This document shows positions 1-8,522 of a DNA stretch of 60,707 bases, piece after piece. The notes beneath the pieces are model-generated. The model did no database searches. It was not told the origin of the DNA and saw only the letters and a list, made by a program, of their open reading frames with translations. This DNA comes from Deltaproteobacteria bacterium. Lineage in GTDB: Bacteria; Myxococcota_A; UBA796; SXON01. Position 1 is the stretch's first letter; the number at the start of each line of letters is the position of its first letter. Made by a program: the position numbers and the translations under genes. The DNA lies in contig CANLGL010000028.1 in NCBI GenBank assembly GCA_947490345.1, forward strand, positions 1 to 60,707, written 5' to 3'.

Positions 1-126
1 CGGCGGCGGAAGCGGCGGCGCAAGCCGCGGCGGAAGCGGCGGCGCAAGCCGCGGCGGAAGCGGCGGCGGAAGCGGCGGCGGAAGCGGCGGCGGAAGCGGC
101 GGCGGAAGCGGCGGCGGAAGCGGCGG
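1..126 (+). repeat. 12-bp tandem repeat coding for (EAAA)n
   Basis: A short tandem array with a 12-bp period (gcggcggaagcg and a variant with caa in place of gaa). In the frame of the downstream open frame it encodes Ala-Ala-Glu-Ala units with some Glu to Gln changes. Since 12 is a multiple of 3, changes in copy number alter protein length but not frame. The array begins before the window edge, so its full copy number is unknown. Confidence 0.9.
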
Positions 127-482
127 CGCGCCTCGCGGACCGCGAACGTCGAGCCCGCGAAGCCCTCGATCTGGCCGAAGCCGAGCTGGCGGCACGCGTG
201 GCCGAGGCCGACGACGAGGGCCTGGCCGACGAAGCGCCCGGAACGGGAATCGCCCGTTGGGACGGCGCGGTCGGCGTGCGCGGCGATCCATCCCGAATGA
301 ACGAGAAAGGCCCGGGAAAGTGGACCTTGCAGGGCCGGTCACGCGAAGAGCTCGCGGCACAACTCCCCCCAGGGGAGTCGCGCGGTCTCGATCTGACCCC
401 ACCGCCCACCGGACTTCCCTGGCCGTGGATTTTCGCCGGAGGGACCGCCCTTCTCATCGCGGGCTACCTGGTCTTCGGGTGA
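3..482 (+). CDS. Ala/Glu-rich helical protein with C-terminal membrane anchor (5' partial)
   Basis: The frame is open from the left edge to the TGA at 480-482, so the start lies outside the window. The visible 159 residues begin with about 40 residues of (EAAA)-type repeat. A charged Arg/Glu/Ala-rich helix follows, then a Gly/Pro-rich linker, and finally one hydrophobic segment of about 18 residues (from Trp-Ile-Phe to Leu-Val-Phe-Gly) at the very C-terminus. EAAA repeats form rigid helices, so this looks like a stalk or coiled-coil protein held in the membrane by its tail. No enzymatic domain is visible. Its stop codon overlaps the GTG start of the following acyltransferase gene (GTGA), which suggests co-translation. 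Confidence 0.75.
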   Translation, partial: AAEAAAQAAAEAAAQAAAEAAAEAAAEAAAEAAAEAAAEAAARLADRERRAREALDLAEAELAARVAEADDEGLADEAPGTGIARWDGAVGVRGDPSRMNEKGPGKWTLQGRSREELAAQLPPGESRGLDLTPPPTGLPWPWIFAGGTALLIAGYLVFG

Positions 483-1519
483 CGGGTCCGACCCTCCCCG
501 AAACCCGTCCGTGGAGCGATCTCCGCGGCTCACCCCAAGACATCGCCCGCTGGCTCTTCTGGGTGAAGCTCCGCGAGGTCCTCGATCCCGACCACCCGCA
601 GCGACTCGCGAAGTTGTACCCGCTCTGGCGCGCGCACCACGCGCTCGCGACGAGGCAACGTCGGTTGATGGCGGATGAGTTCCGACGCTGGCTCGGACGC
701 ACCGACGATGACTTGATCGCGGAGGCCTACCGCATCGGCTGGCGTTGCCATCTCGAGGAGCTGCTTCTCGGGAAGCTCACCCCGACCAATTGGCAGCACT
801 GGCTCGAGTTCTCGGGGAATGAACACCTGGACGCGGCCCTCGCCCGCGGAAAGGGCGCCATCCTGCTGTTTCCGCACGCGGGCAACTTCATGCTGATGCA
901 CGCGGTCATGGGGCTGCGCGGCTATCGATACACGCAGTACGCCGCGCGGGGGATGGCTCCGCCCGAAGTCGCCCGCGCCCACGCCGACGTCTTCGCCAAC
1001 AACCGGTGGCGACGCGAGGTGCGCGCCGCCCGCGAGGCGAACGAGGACCGCCTCCCCATCCGGTTCATCTCCCTGGACACTTCGGTGCGCGAACTCTACC
1101 GCTGCCTCGCCCGTAACGAGCTCGTCGGCATCGCGTTCGATGGGCGCATCGGTCAGAAATGGTCGCGCGTTCCCTATCTGGATCGAGTCGCGACGCTCAA
1201 CGCCGGTGGTTGGCGCCTTGCCGCCGCAACCGGCGCCGCCATCGTGCCCACGCTGCTCGAATGTCCCGACGGCGCCCCCAATCTATGTCGCTTCGAAGCT
1301 CCGCTATTCGGCGACAAGCCCGACGAGCTGCGTCAGCGCTTCCTGGTTGGCGCCATCGAGCCCTGGCTACGCGCCCACCCGGCTCACTATGGCGTCTGGC
1401 TGGCCCACTGTCGGGCGCGCGCCGCGGTCGACGATCACCCGCTCTTCATCGACTATGCACCGGACGACCGGTGGAAGAAGTGGCCAGGTGGCGCAACCGA
1501 GCCCACGCCCACGGCTTGA
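479..1519 (+). CDS. LpxL/HtrB-like lysophospholipid acyltransferase
   Basis: A 346-residue protein of the LpxL/HtrB lipid A acyltransferase type, which moves an acyl chain onto a glycolipid at the inner membrane. The family's catalytic HX4(D/E) region appears as PHAGNFMLMH, preceded by a hydrophobic strand (GAILLF). Further on, GIAFDGRIG and the run from RVATLNAGGW to TGAAIVPTLLE match the family's C-terminal strands. The acidic partner of the catalytic His is not obvious, because HAGNF carries Asn/Phe there. The open frame extends further upstream, but GTG at 479 is preferred: it overlaps the stop of the preceding gene and removes an Arg-rich shadow stretch. The acceptor and acyl donor cannot be inferred. 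Confidence 0.75.
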   Translation: MTGPTLPETRPWSDLRGSPQDIARWLFWVKLREVLDPDHPQRLAKLYPLWRAHHALATRQRRLMADEFRRWLGRTDDDLIAEAYRIGWRCHLEELLLGKLTPTNWQHWLEFSGNEHLDAALARGKGAILLFPHAGNFMLMHAVMGLRGYRYTQYAARGMAPPEVARAHADVFANNRWRREVRAAREANEDRLPIRFISLDTSVRELYRCLARNELVGIAFDGRIGQKWSRVPYLDRVATLNAGGWRLAAATGAAIVPTLLECPDGAPNLCRFEAPLFGDKPDELRQRFLVGAIEPWLRAHPAHYGVWLAHCRARAAVDDHPLFIDYAPDDRWKKWPGGATEPTPTA

Positions 1520-1775
1520 TCAGGTCAGGGTCGTGCTCCAATGACGACGCCGAGTGGACCGCACAGCGGAACGCATCGAGCACCAGCGGGTCCTGCACCG
1601 AGCCGGTGATGCGCTGAAGCTGCGCAAACATCGCCTCAGGATTCTCGCCGGCGAGGTCTTCCGGCTCGCGATACCCAAGCCGCGCCAGGTCGGCCGCAAT
1701 GGAGCTTCCGACGCCTGGAAGGCTCTGGAGCGACTTCACGGCGCGATCGGGCGAGCGGCTGTCGAAGCTGGACAT
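1446..1775 (-). CDS. Cdd1-like helix-hairpin-helix protein
   Basis: A small protein (109 aa) matching the Cdd1/'pathogenicity locus' helix-hairpin-helix family. Visible motifs are LQSLPGVGSSIAADLARLG (HhH), a YREPEDLAG turn, and QDPLVLDAFRCAVH followed by a Trp-containing tail. HhH domains bind DNA or RNA without sequence specificity; the family's biochemical role is not settled. ATG at 1775 is chosen over GTG at 1808 because a G5 tract lies a few bases upstream and the conserved region begins right after. Its 3' end overlaps the acyltransferase gene on the other strand by 74 bases. Confidence 0.75.
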   Translation of the reverse strand: MSSFDSRSPDRAVKSLQSLPGVGSSIAADLARLGYREPEDLAGENPEAMFAQLQRITGSVQDPLVLDAFRCAVHSASSLEHDPDLIKPWAWARLRHLATSSTGRPVHSR

Positions 1776-1836
1776 GCCCCCTGGATCGGCGCGTGGCCGA
1801 CCGGACACGAGGGGCGCGGCGAGGTACCGTGGAGCG

Positions 1837-3156
1837 ATGCGTCGGCTTCTCGTTCCCGTCTGCTTGCTCGGCTGCTCCGACTACGGGCTGAACGGCGGGT
1901 CCAAGCCCGTCCCGGTGGACGACCCGGTGATCGAGGCCGATCCTGGCTCGATCACGGTGACTGGACTCTGCAAGCCCGCCGCGCGTGACGTGCTGGTGAG
2001 CAACACGGGCGAGGGCGTGCTCAACCTCACCAAGATCGAGGCGCAAGGCGATGGATGGACGGTGACCTCCGCGCCTTCGCTCCCGTTTGCGTTGGAACAG
2101 GGTGAAGCGACGCTGATCGGGGTTGAGGGTACCGATGGCGAGGGACAACTCTGGGTCCAGTCCGACGACCCGGAGACGCCGCTGCTCAAGGTGCCACTCA
2201 GCGCCACCCCGAACCAGGCACCGACGGCCAGCATCGTGAGTCCACTTGCCGACGAGGTGCTCCCTGAGGGCGTGGATGCCGTGCTGACAGGACTTGTAAG
2301 CGACGCTGAGGATGCCGCGGAATCGCTCCAAGTCACCTGGTCGGCCAGCGTGGATGGGGCGCTCGGCACAACGAGCCCGCTCCCCGATGGCTCGACGAGC
2401 TGGGACTGGGCGGCGGCCTCTCGCTCGACTGGGCGGCAGGCCATCACGCTCACCGTCGAGGATAGTTGCGGCGAGACCGCCGAAAGCACGCTCAACGTGT
2501 GCCAGGATGGCGCCTACAGTTACGACGCGCTCTCGCTGTCAGCCTGGCACTACGAGGGCTCGGCAGCGTGGGACCCGTCCGCGGCCAACCTGCTGCTCAC
2601 GCCCGCCCTCACCGATCAGGTCGGCTCCGCATTCGAGACATCGGCAGCCGTCAACGCCGATAATGTCGACATCGCCTTCTACGTCTACATCGGCGGGGGC
2701 AACGGCGCGGACGGCCTGTCCCTCACCGCACTCGACACGGCGCGCGCAACCTCGTTCCTGGGCGGCACCGGCTGTGGCATCGGCTACGGCGGCTCTGCTG
2801 ACTGCACCGACGGCCCGGCGCTCCCCGGCTGGTCGCTGGAGCTGGACACCTACCACAACGGCGGCGTCGATCCTACCGAAGACGACCATCTCGCTTTCAC
2901 CTTCGACGGCGATGTTGACGGCTATCAGGCCTGGGCCGCGCTCCCCGAGATGGAAGACACCGGCTGGCACTACGTCGAGGTCACCATCCTCGCGCCCCGC
3001 GTCACCGTCGCGATCGACGGCACGCTGTACATTGATCAGGATATTCCTGGCAACTACGCGTTCTCGGCCTGGGTCGGGTTCACGGCCGGCACCGGCGGCG
3101 AGACCAACGAGCACCGGATCGACGAGCTCACCGTCACCGACTACTCCTGCGATTGA
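1837..3156 (+). CDS. Lipoprotein with L-type (legume-like) lectin domain
   Basis: A 439-aa predicted lipoprotein. The short leader ends in the lipobox LLGC (Cys13 of MRRLLVPVCLLGC), so the mature protein should be lipid-anchored. About residues 30-125 resemble an ASPM/SPD-2/Hydin-type Ig fold (VSNTGEGVLNLTKIE). Residues ~130-220 look like an Ig/PKD-like domain starting NQAPTASIVSP. The C-terminal ~190 residues resemble a bacterial L-type lectin: VDIAFYVYIGG, GADGLSLTALD, the Ca-site-like WSLELDTYHNGG, then DDHLAFTFDGD. Such domains bind glycans, so a surface adhesin or glycan-binding role is inferred. ATG 1837 is chosen because upstream sequence has no leader character. It converges on the kinase gene with a 23-base overlap. 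Confidence 0.8.
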   Translation: MRRLLVPVCLLGCSDYGLNGGSKPVPVDDPVIEADPGSITVTGLCKPAARDVLVSNTGEGVLNLTKIEAQGDGWTVTSAPSLPFALEQGEATLIGVEGTDGEGQLWVQSDDPETPLLKVPLSATPNQAPTASIVSPLADEVLPEGVDAVLTGLVSDAEDAAESLQVTWSASVDGALGTTSPLPDGSTSWDWAAASRSTGRQAITLTVEDSCGETAESTLNVCQDGAYSYDALSLSAWHYEGSAAWDPSAANLLLTPALTDQVGSAFETSAAVNADNVDIAFYVYIGGGNGADGLSLTALDTARATSFLGGTGCGIGYGGSADCTDGPALPGWSLELDTYHNGGVDPTEDDHLAFTFDGDVDGYQAWAALPEMEDTGWHYVEVTILAPRVTVAIDGTLYIDQDIPGNYAFSAWVGFTAGTGGETNEHRIDELTVTDYSCD

Positions 3157-5014
3157 GGGTCCCAAAAAGCCACTCCATCCCCCCCTTCTCCCGCCGCATC
3201 CGGATCCAGCTCCGCAGCGCACCTGGCCCCCAGCGCCACAGGACAACAACGGCCAAAAGGCCGTTGGCGCCCGAGATCACGAGCCAGCGCAGGGGCGGCT
3301 GCCAGGCGGCCAGCAGAAACGCGACGGCGTAGCCAGCGGCGGCGTACCCCACGGTCGGCTCCAGCGTCACCGCGAAGGTCGCGGAGATCACCGTCGCCAC
3401 CAACGGGAAGAAGACCACCAGTTGGACGCTGTCGAACCCCATGGCCGCGCCCCCGACGATCAGCAGCAACTGCAGGATCGGCGTGGCGACCACAACGCGA
3501 ATCAGCGCCCGATTGAGCACCGAACGGCTCAACGAATCCCGCGCCCAAACCCACACCGACGACATCACCACGATCGTGACCACAAACCCGATCACGATCC
3601 GGTCGAGGCCCGCGTCGCGATCGAAGAGGTGCGTCGCGAGCGGCAGCAGTGTCAGGTAGGAGCCCAGGATCAGGCTCACGAACGCCCGCGTCCGGATGCC
3701 GACCCGCTGATCATGCTCGGCCAAGAGCCGCCCCGCCTCCGCATTCCGCGTGGCCGCCAGCGCCGACACCCGACGGGCCTCGGTGACCAACTCCGCCGGG
3801 GGGTCCGCCATCGCCCCAAGCAGCTCCGTCGCGAGGACCGCGTCGCCGCGAGCCAGCTCCCATCGGATTCGTCGCTCCTGCGCGGTACGGAGACCGGTCG
3901 CCGCGGCGGCATGACCGGGCGATCGGGCGAGCCCCTGCTCGAAGGCGACCCGGCACGTAGCGTACAGCGCCGGAACCTCAGTGGAGTCGGGCGCGGCGCA
4001 CGCGAGTTGGAGCTGGAGCAGGGCCTCGCCCCCGGCCTCTGCGAGCGCGTCCGCATCGCGCTCTTCGAGGAAGCTCTGCACGCTGCGACGGAAGACCTCC
4101 GCCGAGGCCGGCCGCTCCTGGGGCGACATCGCGAGGCTCTCCATGCACAGCGCCGCGAGGCGAAGCGGCGCCCCGACCGGGGGCAGGGGCGACTCGACCG
4201 CAGCGGCCTTGACGACCGCGTGGGGGTCACTTCCGGGGTGGGGCGGCGAACGGGTGAGGACCGCGTACAGGAGCCCCCCGAGCAGGTACACATCGGACGT
4301 CGCGGCCAGCGCCGGCCCGTCCGCCCGAGCCATCTCCGGCGCGAGGTAGTGGGGGGTGCCGGCCAGCGCGGTCTGCGCCGACGCCAGCGGCAGTCGATGC
4401 GATGCCCGCCCGTCCAGCGCCACCGCCAGCCCCCAGTCGAGCACGTACGTCTCGCCGGCGGGGCCGACCATCACGTTGTCCGGCTTCAGATCGCGGTGGA
4501 GCACGCCGCGCCCATGGGCGTGATGGACCGTCGCCGCGACCGCCATCAGGACGCGGAGGTGCCACTCCAGGACGTCGCGCACACCGAAGGTCTCCTCCAC
4601 CAGCTCGGGCCGGTTGATGAGCTCGGTCCACGTCCACCCTTCGATCCGTCGCATCACGATATGTGGGCAGCCCTCGTCGTCAAGCACCACGTCGTGCACC
4701 GGCACCACCCCCGGATGCTGCAAGGAGCCCGTGACCCAGGCCTCCTGCAACACCCGCGCCATCGACGCCGTAGACACCTTCCCACGTCGCGGGGTCTTCA
4801 CCGCCACCTCGCGGTCAAGTGAGCGCTGGTGAGCCCGACGCACCACCGCCGTCCCACCTTCGCCCAGCACCTCAAAGCAGGTGTAGGCCCCGCTGAGCCG
4901 GATCGCCGAGTCGGGCAGCGGCTCCGCATCGCCATCCGGGCCGCGAATGGTCATGCTCGGATCGGGGTGCAGCGATCCGAGCGGCGTGGTGGGGTGGGAG
5001 AGCTCGCGGTTCAT
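3134..5014 (-). CDS. Membrane-bound Ser/Thr protein kinase
   Basis: A Hanks-type kinase of 626 aa. The N-lobe has a Gly-rich loop (GEGGTAVV, ~51-58) and the ATP-binding Lys in VAVKTPRR (~73). The catalytic loop HRDLKPDN lies at 173-180 and the Mg-binding motif is DWG (193-195) instead of DFG. GTPHYLAPEMA forms the activation-segment end. After the kinase domain comes an Ala-rich helical region (~310-440), then about six hydrophobic segments (~450-600) and a basic tail. The catalytic domain is therefore N-terminal and cytosolic, with a membrane domain that may sense or anchor. All catalytic residues are present, so activity is expected. No substrate is indicated by the neighbours. Confidence 0.9.
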   Translation of the reverse strand: MNRELSHPTTPLGSLHPDPSMTIRGPDGDAEPLPDSAIRLSGAYTCFEVLGEGGTAVVRRAHQRSLDREVAVKTPRRGKVSTASMARVLQEAWVTGSLQHPGVVPVHDVVLDDEGCPHIVMRRIEGWTWTELINRPELVEETFGVRDVLEWHLRVLMAVAATVHHAHGRGVLHRDLKPDNVMVGPAGETYVLDWGLAVALDGRASHRLPLASAQTALAGTPHYLAPEMARADGPALAATSDVYLLGGLLYAVLTRSPPHPGSDPHAVVKAAAVESPLPPVGAPLRLAALCMESLAMSPQERPASAEVFRRSVQSFLEERDADALAEAGGEALLQLQLACAAPDSTEVPALYATCRVAFEQGLARSPGHAAAATGLRTAQERRIRWELARGDAVLATELLGAMADPPAELVTEARRVSALAATRNAEAGRLLAEHDQRVGIRTRAFVSLILGSYLTLLPLATHLFDRDAGLDRIVIGFVVTIVVMSSVWVWARDSLSRSVLNRALIRVVVATPILQLLLIVGGAAMGFDSVQLVVFFPLVATVISATFAVTLEPTVGYAAAGYAVAFLLAAWQPPLRWLVISGANGLLAVVVLWRWGPGALRSWIRMRREKGGMEWLFGTLNRRSSR

Positions 5015-5070
5015 GGGTAGGGCGGTTTAGCCGGTCTTCCACCGCCGATCCCGCGACGGGCCCACCGGAT

Positions 5071-5364
5071 CTACGGCTGACTGTAGTAGCAGCCCTCCGG
5101 GAAACAGGTCTGCCGACTGAAGCAGCAGTTGTTCCAGCCTCGATTCTGGCTTTCCTCGTAGTTCACGCAAGGCTCGCCGTCTCCGGCGCACGTGGAGGTG
5201 TCGCCCGTCTCCGCGCGCTCGCCGGTGTCCCCGGTCTCCGTCCCGCTGTCGGCCGCGGAGTCCGCCCCGCTGTCGAGTGGAGTGTCGGCCGCGCTGTCGG
5301 CTTTGGGCGCCTCCGCGAGGCACGCCGAGGACGGGAGAACGGCGAGGAGGAGGAGGAAGCGCAT
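5071..5364 (-). CDS. Small Cys-rich lipoprotein with Asp-Thr-Ala linker
   Basis: A 97-aa lipoprotein. The leader MRFLLLLAVLPSSAC gives the lipobox SSAC, followed by a low-complexity Asp/Ser/Thr/Ala linker (SAADTPLDSGADSAADSG) typical of lipoproteins in this window. A short C-terminal domain has seven Cys (for example NNCCFSRQTCFPEGC), suggesting a disulphide knot. The open frame continues to 5427, but ATG 5364 directly starts the signal peptide and is preferred. It is divergent from the LysR gene. Function unknown. Confidence 0.7.
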   Translation of the reverse strand: MRFLLLLAVLPSSACLAEAPKADSAADTPLDSGADSAADSGTETGDTGERAETGDTSTCAGDGEPCVNYEESQNRGWNNCCFSRQTCFPEGCYYSQP

Positions 5365-5438
5365 GAAGTGATCCGGAGTTCGTCGCCACCCTACCCCCGT
5401 CGCCACCGAGCGAATACGCAGAAGCATGCGAGGCCATC

Positions 5439-6347
5439 GTGCAAAAATCCACAGCGCTCGCTTGGGACGACCTGCGCTTCGCCCTGAGTCTCAGCCGCGC
5501 GGGTTCGCTCGCCGGGGCCGCGCGGACATTGGGCGTGGATCACACCACGGTTGGGCGGCGGATCGAGGCCGCCGAACAGGCCCTTGGGGTGCGGTTGTTC
5601 ACGCGCAGTCGGCTGGGCTACGCGCTCACGCAGGACGGCGAGCGGCTCTTTGCCCCGCTGCGGGCCGTGGAGGAGGCCGTGCTCAGCCTGCGCCGCGCGG
5701 TCGACGCCGAGACCGGCGGGCTCACCGGGCTGGTGCGGGTCACCTCGCCGGAAACGTTCGGGGTGGCGTGGCTTGCGCCCCGGTTGGCGGCGTTCGGTGC
5801 TCAGCACCCAGGACTTACGGTGGAGCTGACCCCGAGCGGAAAGGTCCTCGACCTGGGCCGAGGTGAGGCGGAGATCGCGGTCCGCTTTTTCCGGTCTCGC
5901 AGCCAAAACCTGGTGGCGCAGCGCGCGGCAGAGGTCCGCTACGGGCTGTATGGCAGCCACACCTACCTGGCCCGCCACCCCGAGATCGGCCCGGACACCT
6001 TGGCGGCGCACCCGTTGCTGCTCCCCCCGGCCACGCCCCCTTCCGTGGAGGGGCGCTGGCTCGCGCGGTGGGCGCGCGGTGCTGGGGTCAGCTTCGTGAG
6101 TGAGCTTTCCGTGGCGCTACTCGCGGCCGCAAAGGCGGGCGCCGGCCTGGCTCCGCTGCCCTGCTACCTGGCCGACGCCGAGCCCAGCCTGATGCGGGTG
6201 CCGATGCCCGACCCGCCGGCCGAGACGTTGTGGCTCACCGTGCACCAGGACGTGCGCACGACGCCCCGGGTCCGAGCGCTCTTGCAGTTCTTGCTGGCCG
6301 AGCTGAAGGCCGATCGGGCGCAGCTGCGAGGGGAACGCGTGGGGTGA
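5439..6347 (+). CDS. LysR-family transcriptional regulator
   Basis: A 302-aa LysR-type regulator, the usual family length. The N-terminal winged HTH spans about residues 8-66: LRFALSLSRAGSLAGAARTL then HTTVGRRIEAAEQALGVRLF. A linker helix and an effector domain from about residue 92 (TGLVRVTSPETFG) follow. LysR proteins typically act on a divergent gene; here the divergent neighbour is the small Cys-rich lipoprotein at 5071-5364, with a 74-base shared intergenic region, but no operator could be identified. Start is GTG at 5439. The stop is followed directly by a 40-bp copy of the 3' end of the glycosyltransferase gene at 7462-8499. Confidence 0.88.
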   Translation: MQKSTALAWDDLRFALSLSRAGSLAGAARTLGVDHTTVGRRIEAAEQALGVRLFTRSRLGYALTQDGERLFAPLRAVEEAVLSLRRAVDAETGGLTGLVRVTSPETFGVAWLAPRLAAFGAQHPGLTVELTPSGKVLDLGRGEAEIAVRFFRSRSQNLVAQRAAEVRYGLYGSHTYLARHPEIGPDTLAAHPLLLPPATPPSVEGRWLARWARGAGVSFVSELSVALLAAAKAGAGLAPLPCYLADAEPSLMRVPMPDPPAETLWLTVHQDVRTTPRVRALLQFLLAELKADRAQLRGERVG

Positions 6348-6350
6348 ACG

Positions 6351-6390
6351 CTCACACCGAGGCCAGCAGATCATCCAAAGCCGCAAACAG
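6351..6390 (-). repeat. 40-bp duplicate of the 3' end of the downstream glycosyltransferase gene
   Basis: Positions 6351-6390 match 7461-7500 at 37 of 40 positions. The second copy is the last 13 codons or so and stop of the MurG-like glycosyltransferase. Read on the minus strand, this copy also encodes the ending LDDLLASV plus stop. The two copies are in direct orientation and bracket the 1.07-kb block carrying two lipoprotein genes. Confidence 0.9.
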
Positions 6391-6392
6391 GA

Positions 6393-6974
6393 TCACAGCG
6401 GGGCGAACACGATCTCGCTGTTCCAGTAGCTCGTGAGCCAGTCGTCTTCGTGCCCCGGGGGCGCGTCGTCCCCGGTCTCGGCCTGGTAGTCCTCCCACCC
6501 GAACCACCAGCGCAGCCCCGTGTCGGAGGGCTCGGCCCACGCCCACCAGAACCACCGGCCCTCCACCTGGACGAGCAGGGAGGGGCCCTGGCCCTCGAAG
6601 TCCTCCAGGTAGGCGAGCACCTGCTGCCGGTCGGCGTGGATCGCGGCGCAGGAGCCGTCGTCTGTCGTCTGCGATTCCTCAAGCGTCATGCTGGCGGCGA
6701 ACCCGTAGGCGCAGTGGTCGCAACCGAAGGCGGGCACGACCCAGGCGGACCAGTACATGTCGCAGCTGCGGAGACCCTCCTCCTCGAGCCAGTTCGCGTA
6801 CTCGAAGCGCTCCCAGCCCGACGCGGTGGCGAAGGGAGCGGAGGGGACGGCGTCGGCGGTGTCGGCGGTGTCAGCGGGCGAGTCGTCCATGCACCCCGCG
6901 CTCCCGATGGCGAAGAACAGGGCCGCGAGGGCCGAGCGCGGCCTGGCCCGGGGATGGTCCGAGCGCTCAGCCAC
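6393..6974 (-). CDS. Trp-rich lipoprotein, unknown function
   Basis: A 193-aa predicted lipoprotein. The basic leader (MAERSDHPRARPR) and hydrophobic core end in GSAGC, followed by an Asp/Thr/Ala linker (DSPADTADTADA). The mature domain is rich in Trp and aromatics (RWFWWAWAEP, RWWFGWEDY) and carries four Cys, including FGCDHC. No known family recognised. Its start overlaps the stop of the cytochrome-type lipoprotein gene upstream by 8 bases, so the two are likely co-transcribed. The pair sits between two direct copies of a 40-bp sequence, suggesting insertion as a block. Confidence 0.65.
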   Translation of the reverse strand: MAERSDHPRARPRSALAALFFAIGSAGCMDDSPADTADTADAVPSAPFATASGWERFEYANWLEEEGLRSCDMYWSAWVVPAFGCDHCAYGFAASMTLEESQTTDDGSCAAIHADRQQVLAYLEDFEGQGPSLLVQVEGRWFWWAWAEPSDTGLRWWFGWEDYQAETGDDAPPGHEDDWLTSYWNSEIVFAPL

Positions 6975-7377
6975 CCGTCGGCTCTCCGCAGGTCAGCCAC
7001 TCCTGGACGTCCTCGATGGCGAGGATCTTCCGAATGGCGTTCTCGCGGGACTCGATCTCGCTAGAGCGGGCGTCCGGCGGGGGGGGCATCGGGGGCGCGG
7101 TCGCGGAGGCGGCGTTGACCACCCGGTCGAGGATCAGCGGCGCGACTGACCAGACGAATGACTCGTCGTAGAAGACCATCCCCTCGGGCACGTTGGCGGC
7201 CGGCGTGGTGTAGTTGTGGCACTCCTGACACCAGTCGACGAAAAACTGCTCGCCGAAGTTGCCCCAGGTGAGCGTGGTGCCGCCCGGCGGGCAGGCGGCG
7301 GTGTCGGCGGGATCGCCCACGGAATCAACCCCTTCGGAGGGAGCTGTGTTGCACGCGAGGAGGAACACCACGAGCAT
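6967..7377 (-). CDS. Monohaem cytochrome c-type lipoprotein
   Basis: A 136-aa protein with a very short leader (MLVVFLLAC), giving a lipobox Cys at residue 9, and a short linker. The mature part has one haem-attachment motif, CQECH, at about residues 50-54 (after FFVDWCQECH). A downstream Met in APPMPPPPD is a candidate axial ligand, followed by a helix (IRKILAIEDVQEWLTCG). This order fits small class-I-like c-type cytochromes, so a lipid-anchored periplasmic or surface electron-transfer role is inferred. First gene of a two-gene unit with the Trp-rich lipoprotein. Confidence 0.72.
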   Translation of the reverse strand: MLVVFLLACNTAPSEGVDSVGDPADTAACPPGGTTLTWGNFGEQFFVDWCQECHNYTTPAANVPEGMVFYDESFVWSVAPLILDRVVNAASATAPPMPPPPDARSSEIESRENAIRKILAIEDVQEWLTCGEPTGG

Positions 7378-7461
7378 GTCGATGACTATACACGAGCGCG
7401 CATGAAGCGGAACCGATCAGCATGCGCGGACCACAGCCGACGCCGCCCGCGCCACGAGGTC

Positions 7462-8499
<1,038 letters not shown>

Positions 8500-8522
8500 T
8501 CGCGAGCCCGTATCCAGCGCCG

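Noticed and set aside
2312..4822. 836-aa plus-strand open frame
   Set aside because: Arg/Pro/His-rich shadow of the lectin lipoprotein and, in reverse, of the Ser/Thr kinase; no motif or leader.
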